A stretch of DNA of 64,000 nucleotides from Amoebidium appalachense (Eukaryota > Ichthyosporea): contig CAVNZM010000002.1 of assembly GCA_963693365.1 (NCBI GenBank), positions 10,664,001-10,728,000 of the forward strand. Reading direction: 5' to 3'. This document shows positions 10,211-18,828 of this stretch, in pieces. The translations under genes were made by a program, and so were the position numbers. The first letter of the stretch is position 1; the number at the start of each line of letters is the position of its first letter. The notes under the pieces were generated by a model. The model made no database searches. It had not been told where the DNA came from and worked only from the letters and a program-made list of their open reading frames with translations.

Positions 10211-10713
10211 GCAAAAACTTAGCTAAAAAATTGGGCCTAAAGAGACCTAAGCCCGCTCAGTAGCGCCGCAACTGACCTCCCTGGGGCCGCGCAAGCTCAT
10301 TATAGAGCGCAGCCCACATTTTTGCCTATGGAAATATGAAGAAATGACTTAGAACCTATCAAATCCATGAAATCTACCAAAATGGAATTTTTGCTGCACA
10401 TCAACCAATGAAAAATTTTCACAAGTGGTTAAAACCCCTAGATCACAAAGACCAAATCGATTGCCGCCCATTTCGGACTAGATATAACTCAAACTCATCA
10501 AAATATCCATATGGCATATCCCACAGAACATAAAAACAGTTACAACTCCCTAAATAAAAATGCTAGCAGCCGGAAACTTTGCACACACCTCAAAAACACC
10601 AAGGCCTACAACATGCTACTACTACGAAGTTTACAGCACACTCGCAACACACAATTTCACCCCAACGGGGCTATCTAATTCTCCTGCAAAGAAAACACGT
10701 TTACAAACTAAAT
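10211..10713 (-). repeat. Segment A1 of copy B (promoter-bearing)
   Basis: 503 bp, matching A2 at 5285-5787. On the minus strand it opens ATTTAGTTTGTAAACG and contains CTATAATGAGC near the end. It is joined directly to the B1 segment of the neighbouring remnant at 10714, forming another B|A joint. Confidence 0.85.
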
Positions 10714-10810
10714 ATTTTTATGCCAACGTCGTCTTTACCAGCCCCAGCAAGGGGATACATGAGCCGGTGCCTGTGGATCAATCTCACAAGCAGGCACAGG
10801 TGTGCTCCAC
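10714..10810 (-). repeat. Segment B1 of the recombinase remnant (copy C)
   Basis: Same 96-bp B module as at 5788-5883, next to the YR stop. Its end joins segment A1 of copy B without any intervening base. Confidence 0.8.
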
Positions 10811-10816
10811 CACTCC

Positions 10817-11747
10817 CTATCTGGCACGGGAAGGAACGAGCCATGCCGTGGGTGACTGACGCAGCGCTGCAGCCCGGGCAAGGAGCGACGCAGGCACCCA
10901 AATAGAAAGAACAAGAGACTGGCCGGCCTGCACATACCGGCGGAGGGAGGCATGCGATCTCCACCGACCACGCAGAGCAATCGTCTCTACCGAAACACCC
11001 CTGACGTAGTCTCTCGAGGCACCACCATGGCGAAGACTGTGAAGATGGGAACCCATATTCGTTGAGGCCGAGGGAGTCACATGCCGCTTGGAACTTGGCA
11101 CGCAGAACATCATACGAGAAAGGAAACAGCCGCGCAGAAGGGGGGGCACCACGGAACCAGAAAGACAGGATGGCCAACAGGGATGGATTGGTGATGGGGA
11201 CAAACTGATTTGGACCGGTCTTGGTGTCGGCCAGGCGGAGGCCGCCTGTACCGGGTGGCATGTCGTGGGGAACGGGGTCGTCGGGCAAAATAAGATCCGC
11301 ACGGGTGAGCATAAGCAGCTCACTGACACGAAAATAACGCTCAAATCCGAGCAAAACAGCAATACCAAACAAGGGGCCAATATTGGAATACAAATGATGG
11401 CCAATGACGAGGACCAATGAAAACGGAAGCGGGGGCGTGGTCTTTGCTGGAACAAGCCGGTTCCAGCCCTGCAGGCTCCGTTGGGCGGCCTGCAGGTGTG
11501 GACCCAGGCGTGGCATGAAATGTTTGATGCCGGCAGCTGTGTTGACACAGCGCTGACGCTGGCCACGCGATGGATCAATGGCATAACACTCCTCAAAATA
11601 CTCCACCAGGAGGTCGTCCAGTTCGGCGGGGGACTTGGTGTCGGTGCCAGGGGGCAACCAATCCAGGAACTCAACAACAGCATCCCGGTAGGCCTTGAGG
11701 GTTGGGGGCTTCATGGCCTGGTCAGCCAGAAAACCGCGAGGGACCAT
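10817..11747 (-). pseudogene. Tyrosine recombinase of family 1, copy C (frameshifted)
   Basis: This is homologous throughout to the intact recombinase at 5891-6820. The frame holds from ATG 11747 through Arg-I (ERYFRVSELL) to NEYGF. There one extra G (GGGAACCC on the plus strand near 11047, versus GGAATCC in copy B) shifts it, so HLHSLRHGG, GRWRSHASL and RRYVQ lie in the next frame, ending at TAG 10817. The protein would lack His, Arg-II, Trp and Tyr, hence no catalysis. Confidence 0.85.
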
Positions 11748-12016
11748 CTGCAGGATTGTGGGCTGACGGCAGCCACACACAATACAAACGAATATCGAGG
11801 GCAAGCGTGTAGGCAGCCACCTGGCGGCATACACAGTTTAAGGCGTCGGGATGCTGAACGACCCTTAGCACAAGCAGTGCCGTCAAATCCAGGCCCCAAA
11901 GATAGCGGGAGCTCCGTGCAGCCGTAGACGGACCTAATCGACGAAGCCCCAGGAGCAAGGCTTCTCCCTCCAGAATGTTGATGTGGTCGGAGTGGCGCCA
12001 ACGATGACTGATGACG
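11722..12016 (-). pseudogene. RNase H C-terminal fragment of family-1 ORF2, copy C
   Basis: Begins abruptly at CATCAGTCATCGTTGG and runs to SAHNPADGPSRFSG and a TGA stop. It includes LEGEALLLGL and WGLDLTALL. Internally a 7-bp loss and a 1-bp gain cancel, garbling about 15 residues. Its 5' end coincides with the point where copy A stops at 5097, so it is the likely missing 3' part of copy A, now inverted. Confidence 0.75.
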
Positions 12017-12021
12017 ATGAT

Positions 12022-12524
12022 ATTAAGTTTGTAAACGTGTTTTCTTTGCAGGAGAATTAGATAGCCCTGTTGGAGTGAAATTGTGTGTTGCGAGTGTGCT
12101 GTAAACTTCGTGGTAGTATAATGTTGTAGGCCATGGTGTGTTTGATGTGTTTGCAAAGTTTCAGGCTGCTAGCATTTTTATTTAGGGAGCTGTAGCTGTT
12201 TTTATGTTCTGTGGGATATGCCATATGGATATATTGATGAGTTTGAGTTATATCTAGTCCGAAATGGGCGGCAATCGATTTGGTCTTTGTGATCTAGGGG
12301 TTTTAACCACTTGTGAAAATTTTTCATTGGTTGATGTGCAGCAAAAATTCCATTTTGGTAGATTTCATGGATTTGATAGGTTCTAAGTCATTTCTTCATA
12401 TTTCCATAGGCAAAAATGTGGGCTGCGCTCTATAATGAGCTTGCGCGGCCCCAGGGAGGTCAGTTGCGGCGCTACTGAGCGGGCTTAGGTCTCTTTAGGC
12501 CCAATTTTTTAGCTAAGTTTTTGC
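12022..12524 (+). repeat. Segment A1 of copy D
   Basis: Full 503-bp A segment; opens ATTAAGTTTGTAAACG, with CTATAATGAGC at about 12430. It abuts the inverted copy-C fragment through an 8-bp filler-like ACGATGAT. Confidence 0.85.
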
Positions 12525-12748
12525 AACTCTAGTCCACATTTTTCGCGCTCTTGTTCGTTTTTTCTCTAGTTTTTTTTGCCCACGAGCTCGCGCTTAGCTT
12601 CGACATCATCTGGTAAGAGTGTTACGTGCGCGCCGTTGCGTTTTAGCTGGTTTTCGGACGTTTTTTGCGGTGTCGGTTTTCCCACGTTTTTGCATTTTCC
12701 CGTCTTCGTTTTCAAGTTTTCGTGCTCTAGTCTGTTGTGAGCATTGCA

Positions 12749-13804
12749 ATGGCCCCTTCTCCTGCTCTGGTCGCCAAGGGGGCCGCTCTCCTCGAAAAGC
12801 TTTTGGAGATCTCCACCGATGCGGACGACGCAAGCCTCAAAAGTCTGGCCGTTTTGCAGTCCAACGCCCTTCCCTGGAACAGCCTGCCGGCAGAAACCGT
12901 CAACAGTGTGGTTTCAGCCCTCAAGGCGCGCTCGGTGGCTTTTGATGACCCTGAGATGGTCGGTTGGAAAGTCACCGACCAGCTGCACTTGCTCTGTCGC
13001 ACTCCTCGCAGCGGCCGTGCCTCCCCCCCACCTGGGTCGCCCTCTCCCCAGCGGCGTTCTGACGGTGTAGACGTCCAAGAGCAGCTGCAGGCGATTTCTG
13101 CCCAAGTGCAAGCACTCTCTGTTGCCCAGTCTGGTCGCCCCAAGAAGCCCTCTGCCGGCGGCCTGCTGAGCACCCTGTCTGCGCGGGCAAAGGGCAAGGA
13201 GCCTGTCTATGCGTACGACACCGGCAGTGAATACACCCCATCGTCGAGTGAGGATTCTGATTCCAGCAGCAGTGGCTACGGTCGTTCCTCTCGCAGCCGT
13301 CGTTCCTCTGGCCGTTCCAAATCCAACCCCAGCCGTTATCTGCTCTCCAGCGGCGCCAAAGTCAATTTGCGCGTCAAAGAACGTCTGGCCCCTTCCTACC
13401 TCAAGAGCACCTTGGCTGACCAGGCCTCGGTCACTGCGGCTGTCCACGCGGCGGATTGGGTCAGCTACCGCAACAAACGGGAGGCTCTGACGCTTGCCCG
13501 TATGCTGGATCTGCTGCTGGCCGCCGACCCTAAGGCCCGCAAGGAGTCACCTGCTGTGGAAGTTGGTGTGCGCCGTCTGCTGGCTGTGCAGACTGCTGAT
13601 CAGTCCAACGGGGACTGGGCTGTTGCAGAGCAGTTTGAGGAGCTCCCTGCGCGCAGCCTGCCCCTGCCCCCTGCCTTGGCCACCCGGGCTGTTCGTCAAG
13701 CCAAGACCCTCGCCGAAGTCACCCGGGCTCGGCGCGGTCCCGGCAGTGGCCCATCCGGAGCCGGTCCATCGACCCCTCCGGGGACCGGTGGGCACAGGGC
13801 CTAA
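12749..13804 (+). CDS. Gag-like ORF1, copy D
   Basis: ATG 12749 in ATTGCAATGGCC; about 351 residues, intact. It differs from 18829-19884 by one substitution (Ser for Pro in MAPSPALV). It has the same layout as copy B: helical N terminus, heptad stretch, acidic-Ser/Arg-Ser tract, helical domain, Gly/Pro tail, stop TAA. Codon use is GC-rich at third positions, like the RT gene. It is probably still translatable, because segment A1 with its TATA-like box lies about 320 bp upstream. Confidence 0.75.
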   Translation: MAPSPALVAKGAALLEKLLEISTDADDASLKSLAVLQSNALPWNSLPAETVNSVVSALKARSVAFDDPEMVGWKVTDQLHLLCRTPRSGRASPPPGSPSPQRRSDGVDVQEQLQAISAQVQALSVAQSGRPKKPSAGGLLSTLSARAKGKEPVYAYDTGSEYTPSSSEDSDSSSSGYGRSSRSRRSSGRSKSNPSRYLLSSGAKVNLRVKERLAPSYLKSTLADQASVTAAVHAADWVSYRNKREALTLARMLDLLLAADPKARKESPAVEVGVRRLLAVQTADQSNGDWAVAEQFEELPARSLPLPPALATRAVRQAKTLAEVTRARRGPGSGPSGAGPSTPPGTGGHRA

Positions 13805-13881
13805 ACGGCCCTTTGGGGGTTCGGCACGCGGTTCTGTATATTCTTTTCTCGTGGCTTCCTGCCACGTGCCCTTGATTAAAT

Positions 13882-15078
13882 ATGCCCCCTAATTTTTCTA
13901 AGGATTCCACAGCTATGCCACGTCATGTCTTTGCCGCCTCTGATTTGTTTCCTGTTCCGGCCATTCCTGTGCCGGACCGTTCTGGACAAGCCCGTCTACG
14001 GAGTCAACGCCGTCGGCAACGTCTGTCTCACCGCCTGATGGGGGTAACCTTGGCTAACCGCTGTCTTGGTGCCCTCAACGACCTCTGGGCAGGCGGCCCT
14101 TGCCCATTCCCGACCCGGTTGGTGAACAGTCACCACCATGCCCTGTGGACCTTTGTCCGCAGGGCCAGCTACGATGCTATACGCGCGGGTGTGTACGACG
14201 CTCAGCCTGCAAGTAGTGTCTTGGCTGCGTTCCCCGCGGCCTACCCTGTATTGACAGGATGGCTACCTCTCACGGCGGCAAATGCCGCTTTGCCACCCCC
14301 TGGGGTTGGAGCCACAGTGGACGTGTTGCAGTTTTTGTCTCCTACGCTGCAGCCGTTTTTGGCCAACTGCGACGGCGGCCTTCTCAAGCCTGTTCCGCCG
14401 ACGCCTGCAGAGCTGCGCCGCATCCGACCGGCGCATCACGTTCCCAGTGGGGAATACGGTCCCCTGCTTCTTCGGCTTCAAGACTGCGGCATGGTGCACT
14501 ATTTTGAGGGGAAGGAAAAACCACTGGCCATCAATGGGCTGTTTGGGGTCCCCAAAGACACCAGAGCCCGCGTCATTTTTGACGGCCGCCGTGGCAACCT
14601 GTTCTTTGCCCGTGATCATCCTGCCCTCCAGGTGCACCTGCCCAACCCTGCCGATTTTGCTGATCTGTTGCTGGGGCCTGACGATTGCCTCTATTTTGGC
14701 AAGTCGGACATGGACAACCAGTTCCATCGTCTTCTTGCCCCCGAGTGGCTGTGGCGGTACTTCGGATTGCCGCCTGTGTCTTCGGAGGCTGTTGGCATTT
14801 CTGGGCCCGACCGGCTTGTGTACCCGGCCCTCAAGACCGTGCCCATGGGCTGGGTGCATTCTGTGCTTGTGGCTCAAGACGTCCATGGGCAGTTGGCTGA
14901 CCAAGCCGGAATGCCCCGCATTGAGCGCCTCTGTGCGATAGTGCCGCGGCCTGTGGAGGCCACGCAGCATGCCCTGTATGTGGACGACTGTGGCTGGGTC
15001 GGCACAGATGCCACCGCCATCAATCGTCAGCGTGAATCGTATTTCAATAGGCAAAAATGTGGGCCGCGTATAAAATGA
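13882..15078 (+). CDS. Truncated reverse transcriptase, copy D (fusion to terminal-repeat sequence)
   Basis: ATG 13882 opens 398 residues. Residues 1 to about 387 match copy B RT, including SDMDNQF and YVDD at 366-369. The last 11 residues are read from fused segment-A sequence. The palm is present, but the thumb/connection and RNase H are absent. The open frame is an accident of the deletion joint near 15045. As a polymerase it is unlikely to work. Confidence 0.8.
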   Translation: MPPNFSKDSTAMPRHVFAASDLFPVPAIPVPDRSGQARLRSQRRRQRLSHRLMGVTLANRCLGALNDLWAGGPCPFPTRLVNSHHHALWTFVRRASYDAIRAGVYDAQPASSVLAAFPAAYPVLTGWLPLTAANAALPPPGVGATVDVLQFLSPTLQPFLANCDGGLLKPVPPTPAELRRIRPAHHVPSGEYGPLLLRLQDCGMVHYFEGKEKPLAINGLFGVPKDTRARVIFDGRRGNLFFARDHPALQVHLPNPADFADLLLGPDDCLYFGKSDMDNQFHRLLAPEWLWRYFGLPPVSSEAVGISGPDRLVYPALKTVPMGWVHSVLVAQDVHGQLADQAGMPRIERLCAIVPRPVEATQHALYVDDCGWVGTDATAINRQRESYFNRQKCGPRIK

Positions 15079-15164
15079 GCTTGCGCGGCCCCAGGGAGGT
15101 CAGTTGCGGCGCTACTGAGCGCGCTTAGGTCCCTTTAGACCCAATTTTTTAGCTAAGTTTTTGC
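15048..15164 (+). repeat. Partial segment A (3' 117 bp) at the deletion joint of copy D
   Basis: From AGGCAAAAATGTGGGCC to AGCTAAGTTTTTGC, with TATAAAATGAGC at 15069. It is followed by the CCACCCACCACACCC spacer found only between A2 and B2. Confidence 0.8.
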
Positions 15165-15256
15165 CCACCCACCACACCCTTTGCCTATTTAGGCACTAGG
15201 CTACGTTTTTTGAGCATGTTTCTGTATGACCTTTGTCATTCTTTTCATTGCTCCTG

Positions 15257-15352
15257 TGGAGCACACCTGTGCCTGCTTGTGAGATTGATCCACAGGCACC
15301 GGCTCATGTATCCCCTTGCTGGGGCTGGTAAAGACGAGGTTGGCATAAGAAT
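15257..15352 (+). repeat. Segment B2 of copy D
   Basis: 96-bp B module with GTGCCTG/CAGGCAC and CCCC-TTGCT-GGGG, ending GGCATAAGAAT. Confidence 0.85.
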
Positions 15353-15572
15353 ATCGCGTTCATCTTGTCTAAGCCCTGGTCCCCAGCTGTCACCCTCTCT
15401 CCAGCGTTGTTCTGACGGTGTAGACGTCCAAGAGCAGCTTTCTTTCTGACATTTGTCATTCTTTTCATTGCTCCTGTGGAGCACACCTATGCCTGCTTGT
15501 AAGGATGATCCACAGGCACCGGCTCATGTATCCCCTTGCTGGGGCTGGTAAAGACGACGTTGGCATAAGAAT
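15353..15572 (+). other. Chimeric scrap: gag fragment joined to another A2-B2 spacer and B segment
   Basis: Bases about 15398-15440 match gag (CCAGCGTTGTTCTGACGGTG and onward through GAGCAGCT). They then switch to TGACATTTGTCATTC spacer and a second full B module (15477-15572) ending GGCATAAGAAT. This is the remnant of another deleted copy stacked head-to-tail behind copy D. The same block is at 21433-21652. Confidence 0.7.
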
Positions 15573-15624
15573 GGCCGTGTTCCCATTTGTGCCTTTTCGG
15601 CCTACAGTGGTGCCTTCCCACCCA

Positions 15625-16152
15625 TGGTTCGTTTTTAAACGGGTTTTCTTTGAGAAACGGCCGCAGCCACGACGATTAATTGACATGTGGAAATTCGAAC
15701 TGCCAGCTACTTGATTGGTTAGTCTCTTGGTATGGCTTAGCCAATCAGTTCTCTGTACGTAAATGTAAGTGCAATGATTGGTCCTGTTTAAGTGTAGCCA
15801 TATTTGGTCTTTACATTCCCCTGTAGCCAATCAGATGTTGTGAGCCATATCCTGCGTGTATATAAACCGCTAGCCCGAAGATTCGTAGGCCTCTCAGTCG
15901 CTGGCACTGCTCCTGAGCAGAATGTGTCCTTAGTCTAGCAAGTTGGCAGGGCCTCCTAAAGCCCGTAAACGGTTGTTTTCTCCAGTCAAGCATTTTGTTT
16001 TTCCCGCCCACCCTCCCTTGAGTGGCTGTGGTGATGGCCTGCCATCTAAAGTGTGTGTCCTTGGAGAGCACACGTGTTTGTGTGTGGCAGCTACACACGA
16101 CACTGCAAGTAATCTATCCCCTTGCTAGGGCGAGTAAAGAGTGACGGCACAA
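15625..16152 (+). mobile_element. P unit: CCAAT/TATA promoter element with B-like terminal hairpin module
   Basis: About 528 bp, matching 4264-4806 inverted and 21705-22232 directly. CCAAT boxes in both orientations lie at about 15714, 15740, 15776 and 15827. A GTATATAAACC TATA box is at about 15857-15867. The 3' end (about 16100-16152) carries CTATCCCCTTGCTAGGG, then GACGGCACAAG. There is no ORF of note. It looks like a terminal repeat with its own pol II promoter, related at its tail to family-1 B segments. Confidence 0.6.
15714..15867 (+). promoter_or_regulatory. Multi-CCAAT plus TATA promoter in the P unit
   Basis: GATTGGTTAG, CCAATCAG, GATTGGTC and CCAATCAG precede TATATAAACC within 150 bp. 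CCAAT boxes in either orientation upstream of TATA are classic NF-Y/TBP-type architecture. Transcription would run rightward into the B-like module. Same arrangement at 21794-21947 and inverted near 4555-4710. Confidence 0.6.
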
Positions 16153-16159
16153 GAACTAG

Positions 16160-16740
16160 TTTTCCCAGTCTTTGGTGCCCTTTTTGTGTCGCGCCAGCCC
16201 CGCCTCAGGCATAGCCCTGCTGCCACCATGTTGTTCCTTCTCTGGCCGCGATGCCTTGGTTTGGTGGCGCTGTTTCGTCCTCCTACCGCGGGTCGCTCCC
16301 CTCCCCACTCATCCTCGCGCTCATCTTGTTTTGGCCCTGGCCCCCCACAGGCCATGGGCCTTCCAGCTTAAGTAGCCTGGTTCGGGCCTACGCACAGGTT
16401 TTTCTTTCTGTTTGCGGTGCTTCCGCCCGTGCCTTTCGTTGTCGTTAATAATGGCCCCGGTAATTTCAATGGAAGCTCATTCTATGCCAGTCAGCCCTTT
16501 GCCGCCTCTGATCTTTTCCCCATCCCAACCATTCCTGTCCCTACTCGTCGTGACCCTGCAGCCGGTCCCCTTCGCAGCCAGCGCCGCCGGCAGCGTTTGT
16601 CTCGCCATGTGTCTGCTGTCGCGCTGGCTAACCGCTGTATTTGCTCCCTCAACGAGTTGTGGGCAGGTGGCCCTTTCCATTTTCCGTCTCGGTCGGTGAA
16701 CAGTAACCACCAAGCCTTCTGGACCTTTGTCCTGAGGGCA
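16160..16740 (+). pseudogene. Family-1b leader and RT N-terminus, cut off by the duplication joint
   Basis: From about 16417 the frame reads ...FAASDLFPIPTIPVPTRRDP and LANRCICSLNELWAGGPFHF, about 60-65% similar by eye to the family-1 RT N-terminus (FAASDLFPVPAIPVPDRSGQ, LANRCLGALNDLWAGGPCPF). No convincing ATG in the aligned position. At 16741 the sequence jumps to unit 2 of the duplication. The uninterrupted version continues at 22497-24095. Confidence 0.7.
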
Positions 16741-16897
16741 CCCCAACGGGGCTATCTAATTCTCCTGCAAAGAAAACACGTTTACAAACTAAATATTCTT
16801 ATGCCAACGTCGTCTTTACCAGCCCCAGCAAGGGGATACATGAGCCGGTGCCTGTGGATCAATCTCACAAGCAGGCACAGGTGTGCTCCACCACTCC

Positions 16898-17827
16898 CTA
16901 TCTGGCACGGGAAGGAACGAGCCATGCCGTGGGTGACTGACGCAGCGCTGCAGCCCGGGCAAGGAGCGACGCAGGCACCCAAATAGAAAGAACAAGAGAC
17001 TGGCCGGCCTGCACATACCGGCGGAGGGAGGCATGCGATCTCCACCGACCACGCAGAGCAATCGTCTCTACCGAAACACCCCTGACGTAGTCTCTCGAGG
17101 CACCACCATGGCGAAGACTGTGAAGATGGGAACCCATATTCGTTGAGGCCGAGGGAGTCACATGCCGCTTGGAACTTGGCACGCAGAACATCATACGAGA
17201 AAGGAAACAGCCGCGCAGAAGGGGGGCACCACGGAACCAGAAAGACAGGATGGCCAACAGGGATGGATTGGTGATGGGGACAAACTGATTTGGACCGGTC
17301 TTGGTGTCGGCCAGGCGGAGGCCGCCTGTACCGGGTGGCATGTCGTGGGGAACGGGGTCGTCGGGCAAAATAAGATCCGCACGGGTGAGCATAAGCAGCT
17401 CACTGACACGAAAATAACGCTCAAATCCGAGCAAAACAGCAATACCAAACAAGGGGCCAATATTGGAATACAAATGATGGCCAATGACGAGGACCAATGA
17501 AAACGGAAGCGGGGGCGTGGTCTTTGCTGGAACAAGCCGGTTCCAGCCCTGCAGGCTCCGTTGGGCGGCCTGCAGGTGTGGACCCAGGCGTGGCATGAAA
17601 TGTTTGATGCCGGCAGCTGTGTTGACACAGCGCTGACGCTGGCCACGCGATGGATCAATGGCATAACACTCCTCAAAATACTCCACCAGGAGGTCGTCCA
17701 GTTCGGCGGGGGACTTGGTGTCGGTGCCAGGGGGCAACCAATCCAGGAACTCAACAACAGCATCCCGGTAGGCCTTGAGGGTTGGGGGCTTCATGGCCTG
17801 GTCAGCCAGAAAACCGCGAGGGACCAT
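16898..17827 (-). CDS. Tyrosine recombinase of family 1, copy E (open but internally out of frame)
   Basis: It keeps the extra G of copy C but lost one base of the nearby G-run (GGGGGG versus GGGGGGG near 17224). The frame after HLHSLRHGGAS is therefore restored and the ORF is open for about 309 residues from ATG 17827 to TAG 16898. Between GAP (about residue 203) and NMGSHLHSLRH, some 30-35 residues are read in the wrong frame. All catalytic residues (Arg-I, Lys, His, Arg-II, Trp, Tyr) are present, but the segment before the HxxR helix is foreign. Function is doubtful. Confidence 0.8.
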   Translation of the reverse strand: MVPRGFLADQAMKPPTLKAYRDAVVEFLDWLPPGTDTKSPAELDDLLVEYFEECYAIDPSRGQRQRCVNTAAGIKHFMPRLGPHLQAAQRSLQGWNRLVPAKTTPPLPFSLVLVIGHHLYSNIGPLFGIAVLLGFERYFRVSELLMLTRADLILPDDPVPHDMPPGTGGLRLADTKTGPNQFVPITNPSLLAILSFWFRGAPLLRGCFLSRMMFCVPSSKRHVTPSASTNMGSHLHSLRHGGASRDYVRGVSVETIALRGRWRSHASLRRYVQAGQSLVLSIWVPASLLARAAALRQSPTAWLVPSRAR

Positions 17828-18096
17828 CTGCAGGATTGTGGGCTGACGGCAGCCACACACAATACAAACGAATATCGAGGGCAAGCGTGTAGGCAGCCAC
17901 CTGGCGGCATACACAGTTTAAGGCGTCGGGATGCTGAACGACCCTTAGCACAAGCAGTGCCGTCAAATCCAGGCCCCAAAGATAGCGGGAGCTCCGTGCA
18001 GCCGTAGACGGACCTAATCGACGAAGCCCCAGGAGCAAGGCTTCTCCCTCCAGAATGTTGATGTGGTCGGAGTGGCGCCAACGATGACTGATGACG
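17802..18096 (-). pseudogene. RNase H C-terminal fragment, duplicate of copy C
   Basis: Duplicate of 11722-12016 with the same truncation at CATCAGTCATCG and the same compensated indels. Confidence 0.75.
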
Positions 18097-18101
18097 ATGA
18101 T

Positions 18102-18604
18102 ATTAAGTTTGTAAACGTGTTTTCTTTGCAGGAGAATTAGATAGCCCTGTTGGAGTGAAATTGTGTGTTGCGAGTGTGCTGTAAACTTCGTGGTAGTATA
18201 ATGTTGTAGGCCATGGTGTGTTTGATGTGTTTGCAAAGTTTCAGGCTGCTAGCATTTTTATTTAGGGAGCTGTAGCTGTTTTTATGTTCTGTGGGATATG
18301 CCATATGGATATATTGATGAGTTTGAGTTATATCTAGTCCGAAATGGGCGGCAATCGATTTGGTCTTTGTGATCTAGGGGTTTTAACCACTTGTGAAAAT
18401 TTTTCATTGGTTGATGTGCAGCAAAAATTCCATTTTGGTAGATTTCATGGATTTGATAGGTTCTAAGTCATTTCTTCATATTTCCATAGGCAAAAATGTG
18501 GGCTGCGCTCTATAATGAGCTTGCGCGGCCCCAGGGAGGTCAGTTGCGGCGCTACTGAGCGGGCTTAGGTCTCTTTAGGCCCAATTTTTTAGCTAAGTTT
18601 TTGC
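18102..18604 (+). repeat. Segment A1 of copy D duplicate
   Basis: Identical by eye to 12022-12524; carries the CTATAATGAGC box and drives the following gag copy. Confidence 0.85.
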
Positions 18605-18828
18605 AACTCTAGTCCACATTTTTCGCGCTCTTGTTCGTTTTTTCTCTAGTTTTTTTTGCCCACGAGCTCGCGCTTAGCTTCGACATCATCTGGTAAGAGT
18701 GTTACGTGCGCGCCGTTGCGTTTTAGCTGGTTTTCGGACGTTTTTTGCGGTGTCGGTTTTCCCACGTTTTTGCATTTTCCCGTCTTCGTTTTCAAGTTTT
18801 CGTGCTCTAGTCTGTTGTGAGCATTGCA

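Larger units (their letters stand above)
5098..10713 (-). mobile_element. Nearly complete PAT/kangaroo-type split-direct-repeat retrotransposon (family 1, copy B)
   Basis: Read on the minus strand the order is A1 (10713-10211), gag-like (9986-8931), RT-RNase H (8853-6795), YR (6820-5891), B1 (5883-5788), A2 (5787-5285), spacer (5284-5193), B2 (5192-5098). A1 and A2 are both 503 bp and nearly identical. B1 and B2 are about 96 bp and nearly identical. This A1-body-B1A2-B2 layout is the split direct repeat structure known for PAT (nematode) and kangaroo (Volvox) elements of the DIRS order. These integrate circular DNA with a tyrosine recombinase and leave no target duplication. No methyltransferase-like domain is seen. 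The only coding defect noted is one extra base in a G7 run (7135-7141). Confidence 0.85.
12022..15352 (+). mobile_element. Internally deleted family-1 retrotransposon (copy D)
   Basis: A1 (12022-12524), leader, intact gag-like gene, RT up to about 15043, then a direct fusion to the last ~117 bp of an A segment (15048-15164), a spacer and B2 (15257-15352). RNase H, YR, B1 and most of A2 are missing. It keeps both outer ends, so it could in principle be mobilised by another copy's recombinase. A second copy lies at 18102-21432 through the segmental duplication. Confidence 0.8.
10660..16740. repeat. Tandem segmental duplication, unit 1 (6,081 bp)
   Basis: Every base from CCCCAACGGGG at 10660 to CTGAGGGCA at 16740 recurs at 16741-22820. 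I saw only two differences: one extra G in the run near 11144, and T versus C at 12758 / 18838. The unit spans a recombinase remnant, a deletion derivative, a P unit and part of family 1b, so the boundaries ignore element boundaries. Confidence 0.95.

Noticed and set aside
10700-12156. Apparent 377-residue protein extending the copy-C recombinase into segment B
   Set aside because: The extension exists only because of a +1 frameshift; similarity to the recombinase continues in another frame.
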